Shown one piece after another: positions 21,670-29,067 of a stretch of DNA of 34,890 nucleotides (its first letter is position 1; each line of letters starts with the position of its first letter). The notes beneath the pieces were generated by a model that was not told where the DNA came from, did not search any database, and saw only the letters and a program-made list of their open reading frames with translations. The position numbers and the translations under genes are program-made. Location of the stretch: IMG/VR virus record IMGVR_UViG_3300010153_000040, positions 1 through 34,890 of that record. The stretch is one strand, 5' to 3'. This DNA is from a virus.

Positions 21670-21699
21670 GGGGGGATAAAACCCCCCACAAAACCCCCC
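21670..21699 (+). promoter_or_regulatory. G6 tract with two alternative C6 partners
   Basis: GGGGGG (21670-21675) can pair with CCCCCC at 21682-21687 or at 21694-21699, just six bases before the next ATG. The first pairing gives a tight hairpin with loop ATAAAA; the second gives a longer loop. The arrangement could attenuate or switch expression of the following gene. Confidence 0.5.
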
Positions 21700-21705
21700 A
21701 AAAAA

Positions 21706-21918
21706 ATGGAAAATTTAATATGGATAATATTTATTAACGACACGCATAAAAACGAAATAGGGCAAAGCCGTATTTTTGATTTTGAAGATTACCCAACAAT
21801 AGAAAAACTTATACTAGAGCTAGAATATGAAGATTTCAACGACACGCAAAAACTAACTGATAGAATTTTATTAAATTTAAATTCTATTGTATTAACTAAT
21901 GATGTAATTAAATTATAA
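21706..21918 (+). CDS. Hypothetical protein
   Basis: This 70-residue acidic protein (LIWIIFINDTHKNEIGQSRI, then EKLILELEYEDF) is not recognised. It has a strand-like start and helical middle. It follows the G6/C6/C6 element by six bases and is separated from the next gene by four bases. Confidence 0.55.
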   Translation: MENLIWIIFINDTHKNEIGQSRIFDFEDYPTIEKLILELEYEDFNDTQKLTDRILLNLNSIVLTNDVIKL

Positions 21919-21922
21919 AAAA

Positions 21923-22186
21923 ATGAAAAATTTATTAAACAACACAATTTTGAAAAGTTTACAAGATTATAAACTAACAAACCGAGCAACAAACGCCGTT
22001 TTATTTTTGCCCTCCAATCAAGTCCAGGAGTTTATGCGAAGAAACGGAGGCAAACTCCATAATTACAAATTTGAAACACCAGCACAAAGAAAAGCGCAAA
22101 GAATAGCCAACATATCGGAAACAATAGCAGTTTCAACCGTTTTAATCGGTTTTTGCGTCTTTGTTTACTCTTTTATCACATATTAA
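21923..22186 (+). CDS. Hypothetical protein with C-terminal membrane segment
   Basis: This 87-residue basic protein contains a soluble N-terminal part (TILKSLQDYKLTNRATNAVL) and a C-terminal hydrophobic anchor at about 68-86 (ETIAVSTVLIGFCVFVYSFI). It is not recognised. The anchor suggests inner-membrane attachment with the bulk in the cytoplasm. Confidence 0.55.
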   Translation: MKNLLNNTILKSLQDYKLTNRATNAVLFLPSNQVQEFMRRNGGKLHNYKFETPAQRKAQRIANISETIAVSTVLIGFCVFVYSFITY

Positions 22187-22211
22187 AAATAACCCCTTAA
22201 AAACTAAAAAA

Positions 22212-22409
22212 ATGGATAATTATTTAATTTCAAAATTTACAGACAAAAACGGACACAAACACTATAGAATAACGAGAACAAACGGAACAAAAGAAACAAT
22301 AATAAAAGAAAGCGAAAGTATTTTTACTCTGATGGAGTGGACTACAAGCTTAAAAATATTAAAAATACCCTACGAAATAGAGGAAATAAAAAGAACAAAA
22401 CACGAATAA
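22212..22409 (+). CDS. Small hypothetical protein
   Basis: This 65-residue protein (MDNYLISKFTDKNGHKHYRIT, then KESESIFTLMEWTTSLKI) starts at the ATG after CCTTAAAAACTAAAAAA, a leader repeated before the next gene. An open extension upstream uses a non-ATG start and overlaps the preceding gene, so it was not used. It is probably a small beta-hairpin-helix domain; it is not recognised. Confidence 0.55.
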   Translation: MDNYLISKFTDKNGHKHYRITRTNGTKETIIKESESIFTLMEWTTSLKILKIPYEIEEIKRTKHE

Positions 22410-22431
22410 AAAACCCTTAAAAACTAAAAAA

Positions 22432-23754
22432 ATGTATAAAGAAAATTCAGAATTCAAAATGATTTGCAAAAGCATGATTCTGCAAATAGAAGAATCTAAA
22501 ATATTAAAAAATGATAAATTTAATGTTTGTATTGATACGATAGCCAACGCCGTTTGTAACCCTTTAAAAATATCATATATTAAAAAGGATAAAATTATTA
22601 AATTAATAGAACATGCAGGAATAGTAATATCAGAGCCAACAACCGAGCAAAGAAATAAATATTACAACGCCTGCACTTTACGAAAGTTTGCAAATAACTA
22701 CTTTTTAACTGATGGAATTAGCGCCGAGCAATTGCAAGAATTTAACAACATTGTAACAGAAGCAACCGCCGCCGCTAATTTGTTATTGCCTAAGACATTT
22801 CATGTATTAGATGCCGAGCACATACCGCAAATTTACAACCTTAATCAAGATAAAGAAAAAACACATTTAGCATATGAAGCTAAAATAAAAGGAAGTGTAA
22901 AAAGTTTTTACATAGGAGAAAAAAGCGACATAAACGCATCTTGTATGCAAGGAAAGCCCTTATCTTATTTTGAAATTTACAACGATATAAATACAGATGC
23001 AAGCACTCTAAAGATTGCAATACTTACACAGGGAAACGAAATAGTAGCGCGGTCGCTTGTATGGATAGATAAACCAGAAGCAGACATAGACAGACGCAAG
23101 AAGATGCAACCGAATGAAATTTTTATAGACCGCATATATACCAAAACGCAAGACCACCGAGCAGAAACGCAAACGCAGTTATTTAATGAAGTTCATAAAT
23201 ATTTTAATGTAAATACAATACAACCAAAAACAAACGACAGCGGGCAAATAATAACAGACGCGCCAACAAATATTAGATTTGCAAATTGTTTTAATTGGTA
23301 CGATATAAAAAGCAAAGTAACAGAAGAACAGAAAACGAGAGAGCCTGTAAAGTTTTTAGAAAGAACTGTACTAATGGATAATAAAGAGATATTTTGTAGC
23401 AGCTCGCCTTTATTTGATGTAGAAGTAAATTCAGATTCTTATTCTTATTATCCATACGCCGACACTTTTCACCACTTCAACACATACAATCAAACCTTAA
23501 GCAATGATGAATGCAGCGACAGCGATATATTGAGGCTTAATAATGTAAGCGGGGAAGCTTCAGAAAATACGAGATGTTGCGACGAGTGCGGAAGTGAAAC
23601 GCATGAAGATGACGCAACATATATTGATGATGATTTCGTTTGTGGTGATTGTGCGGTCTTTTGTGATGATAGAGATGAAAGCATAAGAGAAAGCGACGCA
23701 ATATACAATAATTGTACTGGAATCTACCACCACCGCGACGACTTAGACATATAA
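22432..23754 (+). CDS. Conserved phage protein of unknown function with C-terminal zinc-binding region
   Basis: This 440-residue protein contains a set of motifs I recognise from an uncharacterised phage family: ASCMQGKPLSYFEIY near 165-179, EIVARSLVWID at about 203-213, EIFIDRIYT at about 225-233 and YYPYADTFHHFNTYNQTLSN at about 340-359. The end is Cys-rich (CCDECGSETHEDD, CGDCAVFCDDRDES, NNCTGIYHHRDD) and resembles paired zinc ribbons or a LIM-like module. It is the largest gene of the divergent block. No enzyme motif is visible; nucleic acid binding or host-protein binding is possible. Confidence 0.65.
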   Translation: MYKENSEFKMICKSMILQIEESKILKNDKFNVCIDTIANAVCNPLKISYIKKDKIIKLIEHAGIVISEPTTEQRNKYYNACTLRKFANNYFLTDGISAEQLQEFNNIVTEATAAANLLLPKTFHVLDAEHIPQIYNLNQDKEKTHLAYEAKIKGSVKSFYIGEKSDINASCMQGKPLSYFEIYNDINTDASTLKIAILTQGNEIVARSLVWIDKPEADIDRRKKMQPNEIFIDRIYTKTQDHRAETQTQLFNEVHKYFNVNTIQPKTNDSGQIITDAPTNIRFANCFNWYDIKSKVTEEQKTREPVKFLERTVLMDNKEIFCSSSPLFDVEVNSDSYSYYPYADTFHHFNTYNQTLSNDECSDSDILRLNNVSGEASENTRCCDECGSETHEDDATYIDDDFVCGDCAVFCDDRDESIRESDAIYNNCTGIYHHRDDLDI

Positions 23755-24194
23755 AAAATAAAATAAATACTAACTAAAATAATTACTTATGAAAAGAAAC
23801 TTTTAACTTTAGAAACGAAAGCGCAAGCATTAAATTTATTGTGATAATTTGCTTTTTGTTTCTTGCGATGTGTAGTTAACAAATAATTTTGAAAGAAAGT
23901 TAAAGAATTTATAAGAAAACTATTAAAATACTAGCGATTTTTCTTTGGATATTCCAAACAAAACGACAAAAAAAACTAAAAAAGTTTATATTTTCTTTAA
24001 TTTTCTCTCAAATTGTTAAAAAATGGGAGTATTTTTTGCTAATTTTGGGAGTTTTTACAAATTTCCGTCAAATTTTGAAGCCGCCTTTCTTAAGGGTCTA
24101 CACATACAGAATAAATTTTGAACTTCAATTTTATATCCATATTAAACAGATACTGAGTAAGTTAAGTAAGATTATTAGGATGTTTTCTGGGAAA

Positions 24195-24216
24195 TACAAA
24201 TGTAATACAAATGTAA
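24195..24216 (+). repeat. 11-base tandem repeat, two copies
   Basis: TACAAATGTAA occurs twice with no spacer at 24195-24205 and 24206-24216. It could be a binding site; no function is known. Confidence 0.65.
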
Positions 24217-24269
24217 GCACAAGTTAGGGGATTGGAATTTAATAACTACGAAAAAAGGGGAAATATCAA

Positions 24270-24286
24270 GGGTTAGGGAAGGGTTG
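24270..24286 (+). repeat. 17-base repeat, inverted copy of 13129-13145
   Basis: GGGTTAGGGAAGGGTTG is the exact reverse complement of 13129-13145. Confidence 0.8.
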
Positions 24287-24302
24287 GGTAATAGTTTATA
24301 GT

Positions 24303-24342
24303 ACCCTTATATATAAAGATAAGGATATGGATAAAGATAAGG
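24303..24342 (+). repeat. Direct repeat of 13154-13178 with AT-rich AAGG units
   Basis: Bases 24303-24327 equal 13154-13178. ATAAAGATAAGG occurs at 24313-24324 and 24331-24342, split by ATATGG. Confidence 0.8.
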
Positions 24343-24396
24343 TTGTATATAATATAAATAAAAATTTAAAGTTGAATTTTATATTATTTCTATAAA

Positions 24397-24431
24397 TTTC
24401 GTTATTGGTATAATTATATTTTGTTTATTTG
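24397..24431 (+). promoter_or_regulatory. Late-type promoter TTTCGT-N21-TTTATTTG before the terminase genes
   Basis: TTTCGT (24397-24402) is 21 bases from TTTATTTG (24424-24431), with TAATATT after it. Spacing and elements match the promoters at 3750 and 26338. The first base of the -7 pair departs from the TA consensus. Confidence 0.55.
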
Positions 24432-24450
24432 TAATATTAAATATAATATT

Positions 24451-24891
24451 ATGAAAGATAAAGAAAAAGAGGAGTTAAGAAGAAGGTTAAGATTAGATAG
24501 CAATATGGATGATATGGAGAACAATATAAAAGAGAATGCAGATGGGGAAAAAATGCTTAAACCAAAATCAAGAACTTTACCTCCACTAACTAAAGAGATA
24601 GAGGAAATTAAACCAACAAGGGGAAAAGCTAAAACAACTGCGATGAGTAGAAATGCTTTAGCTTGGGCTTTGGAGGGACACTCAACAAAGATTAAATTAG
24701 CTTTAGAGAAACTATTTGATAAAGACCCTGAAGCATATATAAATGCTGTTGCGAAATTAATGAACTATACAGTACCTAAACTCTCATCATCTGAGATTAC
24801 AGACAATACATCTAAAAGAATCAAGGTTGATTTTAATGAAGATGTATCTATTGAAGAATTGAGAAAAAGACTAGATGAGTACAGCGAATAG
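24451..24891 (+). CDS. Terminase small subunit (probable)
   Basis: This 146-residue protein, counted from the ATG at 24451, has a charged N-terminus and a helical C-terminal domain: NALAWALEGHSTKIKLALEK, LFDKDPEAYINAVAKLMNYT, VPKLSSSEI. This pattern of a DPEAYINAVAKLMxYTxPKLSSxE helix pair is what I associate with small terminases that bind the packaging site in Bacteroidetes phages. Its stop overlaps the large subunit start by 17 bases. The ATG was preferred over an upstream TTG at 24421. Confidence 0.75.
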   Translation: MKDKEKEELRRRLRLDSNMDDMENNIKENADGEKMLKPKSRTLPPLTKEIEEIKPTRGKAKTTAMSRNALAWALEGHSTKIKLALEKLFDKDPEAYINAVAKLMNYTVPKLSSSEITDNTSKRIKVDFNEDVSIEELRKRLDEYSE

Positions 24892-26326
24892 CGACCCTAT
24901 AAAACTTGCTATTGAGCAAAAGTTATGTGAGATGTCATTTTATGAGTTTTTTAAGATGTCTTGGCATATTGTAGAGCCATCTGTACCACTATCAACAAAT
25001 TGGCATCATAAATATCTATGTAATTTATTACAAGAGGAAGCAGAAAGAATTATTGAAGGAAAACCAAAAAAGAAAGATATTATTATCAATGTACCTTTCC
25101 GTTCAACTAAATCTTTAATTACTACAGTACTGTTTCCTGTTTGGTGTTGGATTAGAGACCCTAAGCTTAGATTTATTACCGCTTCTTATTCTGCAGACCT
25201 ATCTATAGAACACGCAACTAAATCAAGAGATGTTATTCAAAGTGATTGGTATAAAGAAAGATGGGGAGAAATATTCCATATAAAGAAAGACCAGAACTTA
25301 AAAGCTAGATACGAGAATAATTATATGGGAATGAGAAGAGCTACATCTGTTGGAGGTACCATTACAGGTCAGGGAGCAGATTTCCTAATTATAGATGACC
25401 CCGTTTCTCCGAAAAACGCTGCTTCTGAAGTAGAAAGGGAAAATGCGAACGAGTGGTACCGAACAACATTTTACTCTAGGTTAAATAATCCACTAACGGG
25501 GGTCAGAATAATAATAATGCAAAGAATCCACGAAAATGACTTAAGCGGTTATTTAGTTAATGGTATAAACACAAGATTGAAGTATAAACACATTTGCATA
25601 CCCGCAGAATTGTCAGATGACGTAAAACCATCTTCTTTAACTCAATATTATGATGAAGATGATTTATTTTGGACAGATAGGTTTAGTAGAGATATATTAC
25701 AAGATTATAAAGAAGCCTTAGGTACTTATGGGTATTCTGGTCAGCTAATGCAAACTCCAACTCCTCTAAACTCAGGATTGATTAAGGGTAATTGGTTTAA
25801 GATAGATGAGTATTCTAAAAAAAATAATGGAGTAAATGTGAATTTTATAATAGACCCCGCATATACTGAAAATCAAAAGAACGACCCATCAGCATTATTA
25901 GCTTATATTTATTTAGATAATAAATGGCAGATTATTAATTGTATAAATGTTCATAAAACATTCCCTGATTTAATTAGATTTATTCCTGAGTGGGTACAGA
26001 TGAATGGATATACAAATAGCAGTAGAATATATGTAGAGCCAAAAGCTTCGGGTAAGTCAATAGTTCAAACATTAAAAAGAGAAACAGGGTTAAATATTAG
26101 AGAAGATAAACCTCCAACTAAAGATAAGGTAGCTAGAGTACAAGATATAAGCGCAAGTTTAGAGTCTGAGCGAGTAACTTTGTTGAAAGGGGATTGGAAC
26201 GAAGCATTTATACAACAATGTGTTAAGTTTCCATCAGGTAAGCATGATGATATGGTAGATTGTCTTGTAATGGCTGTAAACAGAGAAATTTGGTCAAATT
26301 CTGGTAAAATTGTATATTTTTCGTAG
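24875..26326 (+). CDS. Terminase large subunit
   Basis: This 483-residue packaging motor has an N-terminal ATPase with a variant Walker A VPFRSTKS (about 73-80), TASYSADLS (102-110), Walker B DFLIIDDP (169-176) and the QRIHENDLSG coupling motif (216-225). The C-terminal RNase-H-like nuclease has IIDPAYTE (Asp327), YVEPKASG (Glu388) and the metal-binding KHDDMVDC (456-463). The Walker A departs from the usual PPRHGKS-type in having PFRSTKS. Location after the small subunit and behind a late-type promoter supports the role. Confidence 0.95.
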   Translation: MSTANSDPIKLAIEQKLCEMSFYEFFKMSWHIVEPSVPLSTNWHHKYLCNLLQEEAERIIEGKPKKKDIIINVPFRSTKSLITTVLFPVWCWIRDPKLRFITASYSADLSIEHATKSRDVIQSDWYKERWGEIFHIKKDQNLKARYENNYMGMRRATSVGGTITGQGADFLIIDDPVSPKNAASEVERENANEWYRTTFYSRLNNPLTGVRIIIMQRIHENDLSGYLVNGINTRLKYKHICIPAELSDDVKPSSLTQYYDEDDLFWTDRFSRDILQDYKEALGTYGYSGQLMQTPTPLNSGLIKGNWFKIDEYSKKNNGVNVNFIIDPAYTENQKNDPSALLAYIYLDNKWQIINCINVHKTFPDLIRFIPEWVQMNGYTNSSRIYVEPKASGKSIVQTLKRETGLNIREDKPPTKDKVARVQDISASLESERVTLLKGDWNEAFIQQCVKFPSGKHDDMVDCLVMAVNREIWSNSGKIVYFS

Positions 26327-26337
26327 ATTTCCTTTTT

Positions 26338-26372
26338 TTTCGTGGTTTGTATTATTTAATATCTTATTTTTG
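26338..26372 (+). promoter_or_regulatory. Late-type promoter TTTCGT-N21-TATTTTTG before the tail operon
   Basis: TTTCGT (26338-26343) and TATTTTTG (26365-26372) are 21 bases apart, as at 3750 and 24397. TTTGTACAAA (26369-26378) forms a 10-base palindrome over the -7 box end. The leader to the next ATG is about 19 bases. Confidence 0.6.
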
Positions 26373-26391
26373 TACAAATTTATCTAAAATT

Positions 26392-26796
26392 ATGGAAATA
26401 GTATGCGATAACATAAAACACAAGCAAATATTAGAAAAATACTTGCAATATGTTAAAGCTTCTATTTATTACATCACTGAAGAGCATGAAGCGGGGAAAT
26501 TTGGAGATTTTATAGACACGCTAGAATCAATAATAACATATTCTAATGAATTTAGAGAAGATAATGAAAAACAGACATCTTTAATGAATGAATGGAGATA
26601 TATGATTCCAAACTTAGTAGTATTTTCATCTGTTGGATTTTTATCGGGAATAAAAAGAAAATCTATAAGTAAAGATGTTGAAATATTGAAAAAGAAATTA
26701 TTTAGAAAAACCTCAGAAATAATTGGGGAGACATACGATATATACGCTGAAGATAGAGTAAGTGATGAATTTAAAGTTAAATTAAAAGAAATATAA
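26392..26796 (+). CDS. Hypothetical protein, first gene of the tail operon
   Basis: This 134-residue protein (MEIVCDNIKHKQILEKYLQY, then YMIPNLVVFSSVGFLSGIKRKS) has a short hydrophobic region around 77-92 in a charged protein. It is not recognised. An upstream TTG at 26347 overlaps the promoter, so the ATG at 26392 is taken. It probably encodes a minor tail or neck component because tail genes follow. Confidence 0.55.
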   Translation: MEIVCDNIKHKQILEKYLQYVKASIYYITEEHEAGKFGDFIDTLESIITYSNEFREDNEKQTSLMNEWRYMIPNLVVFSSVGFLSGIKRKSISKDVEILKKKLFRKTSEIIGETYDIYAEDRVSDEFKVKLKEI

Positions 26797-26803
26797 TAGA
26801 CTT

Positions 26804-27466
26804 ATGGTAACATTAGATATTGATGGTAAAAAATATGAAGTTCCTACAGAATGGAAGGACATTACATTAGAGTATTGGTGTGGTTGGTATGATATTATTA
26901 AAAGTAATGAACAAAAACATAGGGCTAAATTAAAAGAAGGGGAGTTTGATGAAGAAAAACCATTCTCTAAAATTAGTACAGTTGAAATGTTAAAGATGAA
27001 TACTGAGATTTTTCAATATATAACAAAAATTGATGATAATACCCTACAAAGATGTGATGTAGATAGTATTAGTAGAGCTATGGAGTTTATAGGTAAGGTA
27101 ACAGAGGAATATAAACCTATGGGAGTAGATGGATTTATGTTTGAAGAAGAAAAATACTTTTTCCCTAAAGAAGCTATGTTTGATAACACTTTTGGGGATT
27201 ATATTGAAGCTACACAGTTAGATATGACTATTGAGAGTATGAAACATGGAGTATTTGATGTATTACCAGAGCAGATGGCAATTTTATGTAGGAGAGCAGG
27301 AGAAGAATATGATGAAGATGCGATAGATAAGAAAACAGAGAGATTTAAGTTACTTACAATGGATATTATTTGGGAGTTCAGTTTTTTTTTAAGCATACAA
27401 AATCTCAAATTGACCAATCATTTTCAAATATCTTCGGTTCAAGACCAACTCCAACAGGTGGAGTAA
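26804..27466 (+). CDS. Tail assembly chaperone-like protein, zero-frame product
   Basis: This 220-residue protein (VTLDIDGKKYEVPTEWKDIT, then LPEQMAILCRRAGEEYDED) is of the size and acid character of tail assembly chaperones, which hold tape measure protein during tail assembly. A TTTTTTA slippery heptamer lies at 27385-27391, codon-aligned as T_TTT_TTA, near its 3' end. An overlapping frame carries on for about 100 codons. The non-shifted product ends 25 codons past the slip site, in a lower-complexity tail. The zero-frame and shifted forms would resemble the lambda G and GT proteins. Confidence 0.65.
   Translation: MVTLDIDGKKYEVPTEWKDITLEYWCGWYDIIKSNEQKHRAKLKEGEFDEEKPFSKISTVEMLKMNTEIFQYITKIDDNTLQRCDVDSISRAMEFIGKVTEEYKPMGVDGFMFEEEKYFFPKEAMFDNTFGDYIEATQLDMTIESMKHGVFDVLPEQMAILCRRAGEEYDEDAIDKKTERFKLLTMDIIWEFSFFLSIQNLKLTNHFQISSVQDQLQQVE
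27385..27391 (+). promoter_or_regulatory. Programmed -1 frameshift slippery site T_TTT_TTA
   Basis: The nine-T run at 27382-27390 followed by A places codons TTT and TTA in the P and A sites of the zero frame. Slipping back one base keeps good pairing and moves translation into the 27391 frame. The heptamer is the same class as the HIV gag-pol site. Confidence 0.6.
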
Positions 27467-27693
27467 GAACAGCGGGAGAGTATAAAAAATTTATACAACC
27501 TTATGGTTGGTTAAATAGTTTATATAGTATAGCAGAAAAGGGAGTATTTACAGAAGGTGGTAAAAATAGTATAGAGTCAGTAAAAGATGCAAATTTATAT
27601 AAAGTATTAACATATATGAGTTGGCAAACAGCAACAAAAGATTTTGAAGCTGCTGTTAATGATAAAATTAGGAATCCAAATAAAATAGCATGA
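27391..27693 (+). CDS. Frameshift extension of the tail assembly chaperone (T-like domain)
   Basis: This -1 frame continues from the slip site and encodes about 100 residues (HTKSQIDQSFSNIF, GGVRTAGEYKKFIQPYGWL, NLYKVLTYMSWQTATKDFEA). The only in-frame start before the slip site is a TTG at 27370, so it is unlikely to be translated alone. With the zero-frame part the fusion would be about 296 residues. The next gene starts at an ATG overlapping its TGA, evidence that ribosomes reach this stop. If the nine-T run were a base-call error the two would simply be one gene. Confidence 0.6.
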   Translation, partial: KHTKSQIDQSFSNIFGSRPTPTGGVRTAGEYKKFIQPYGWLNSLYSIAEKGVFTEGGKNSIESVKDANLYKVLTYMSWQTATKDFEAAVNDKIRNPNKIA

Positions 27694-27854
27694 TAATATC
27701 AGAAGAAGATAAGAAAAAGTTAAAAGAGTATGTTAAATGGTTAGAAATCCAAGAGGACAAAAAGAATGGAGGTATGATTGGAAATAAAATACATTTGAAT
27801 AAAAAAAAATATAACAGAAAAAACAATAAAAAGATATGGCTATCACAAGACTAA
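27690..27854 (+). CDS. Small Lys-rich protein between tail genes
   Basis: This 54-residue ORF (MIISEEDKKKLKEYVKWLEI, then a Lys/Asn-rich end) starts at an ATG overlapping the previous TGA and ends 19 bases into the next gene. It is helical and basic. Coupled translation supports it as real. The function is unknown. Confidence 0.55.
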   Translation: MIISEEDKKKLKEYVKWLEIQEDKKNGGMIGNKIHLNKKKYNRKNNKKIWLSQD

Positions 27855-29065
27855 CAGATTTCATAACTGTTGCTAAAAGCAAATGGACTTATGGAGATAG
27901 TGCTTTCAAATACGAGGGAGAGGTAAATCAAGACCACGATACTATATACCCACTAATGCTTATGGAGCCGCCTACTTCTAGGATGCCTGATATTTATGAA
28001 GGGTGGGAACATTATAATGTAGAGATTGAATTTTATGATAATTATCAAACAGCAGTTAGAAATGTGGTTACATTACAAAAGAGATGGGATAATCTTCAAG
28101 ATTTAGCTTTAGAGTGGCTAGATAATGTTTTGATAGAGTATTCAGGTGGTGTAATACAGAATGTTTCAACATCTTCTCCTACTCCAACACAGGTTTATAT
28201 AGATAAAGAATCATTACAAATAGAAAGAACAAAGAATAATAAGAATGATAAGTTGTGCAGGATAACAATGAGGTTTGATATGAGAATGTTTACAAGATGC
28301 TTCACTCCAAAATCTGTTTATCCTAATACTATAGATGATTTAGTAATATGGCTAAGCGCTGATAGTAATGTTGGTTTTTCTATACCAACTAAAAAAGTTG
28401 AAACTTGGGGAGATAAATCAGGGCTCAACAATAATGTTTCTCAGACTGATAAAACCTTACAACCTAAAAGGTATAGTTACGCAGAGGAAACCCTAAATAG
28501 CCCAACCAATGAAGGTCAATTTAATGGTAAAACAAGAATCGCCTTCCCTAACGGTTCAACACACTACTTAGAATGTGATAGTGTTGTAGGTTCTCCTTTA
28601 TCATCAGGAGATTTTACTATCTTTGTTGTAGCTGCTTATAATACTGATGTATCATCCACACAGGAAAGTGTTTTTACATCTGAACCTATTATTCCAGCTG
28701 CGGGACAGATAGAGTTGGGTCAAAGATATCTTACTTCTTATCAAGCAATAGTTTCAGATGGGACTAATTCAATAACAGCTAATGTTGCAAGTGCACCTAC
28801 TGAGGCTATAATATGCTATAAGTTATCAGGGGACACATTAAGACTATACGCTAATGGGGTAGCAGGAACTCCACAAACTACTGCAGGATTTGATGGTACA
28901 GGTAAGTTTTTGGCTAATAAGTGGTATATAGGAGCTATACCTACTATTGCTACAAGTCATTTTGATGGTGGGGTAGCAGAAATATTGGTGTATGATGCTG
29001 TATTAAGCGATTCTGATAGAGAGCAGGTAGATGAATACTTAAATAACAAATATAAAATTTATTAA
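27836..29065 (+). CDS. Tail terminator/connector-like domain fused to a LamG-like lectin domain
   Basis: This 409-residue protein has two parts. Residues 1-165 (TDFITVAKSKWTYGD, HYNVEIEFYDNYQTAVRNVV, RITMRFDMRMFTRCF) look like a small tail-terminator or connector domain. Residues 167-409 match concanavalin A/LamG-type jelly rolls: DLVIWLSADSNVG, VETWGDKSGLNNNVSQ, GDFTIFVVAAYN, KWYIGAIPT and GGVAEILVYDAVLSDSDREQ, ending EYLNNKYKIY. Such lectin modules bind glycans. A neck-type protein carrying an exposed sugar-binding domain would decorate the virion. The lectin part is sure; the N-terminal role is inferred from length and context. Confidence 0.7.
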   Translation: MAITRLTDFITVAKSKWTYGDSAFKYEGEVNQDHDTIYPLMLMEPPTSRMPDIYEGWEHYNVEIEFYDNYQTAVRNVVTLQKRWDNLQDLALEWLDNVLIEYSGGVIQNVSTSSPTPTQVYIDKESLQIERTKNNKNDKLCRITMRFDMRMFTRCFTPKSVYPNTIDDLVIWLSADSNVGFSIPTKKVETWGDKSGLNNNVSQTDKTLQPKRYSYAEETLNSPTNEGQFNGKTRIAFPNGSTHYLECDSVVGSPLSSGDFTIFVVAAYNTDVSSTQESVFTSEPIIPAAGQIELGQRYLTSYQAIVSDGTNSITANVASAPTEAIICYKLSGDTLRLYANGVAGTPQTTAGFDGTGKFLANKWYIGAIPTIATSHFDGGVAEILVYDAVLSDSDREQVDEYLNNKYKIY

Positions 29066-29067
29066 AT

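Larger units (their letters stand above)
23755..24396 (+). other. Gene-poor region with repeats before the terminase operon
   Basis: About 640 bases hold no convincing gene on either strand; only short or non-ATG frames occur. Seen inside are an 11-base tandem repeat (24195-24216), the 17-base inverted partner of 13129 (24270-24286) and the 25-base direct repeat of 13154 (24303-24327). Extremely A/T-rich sequence lies around 23880-24020. It may contain the packaging start site, as it directly precedes the small terminase; that is inference. Confidence 0.5.

Noticed and set aside
24036-24227. 63-codon + strand frame in the non-coding stretch before the terminase
   Set aside because: It uses a TTG start without a leader, has skewed composition and no recognisable feature.
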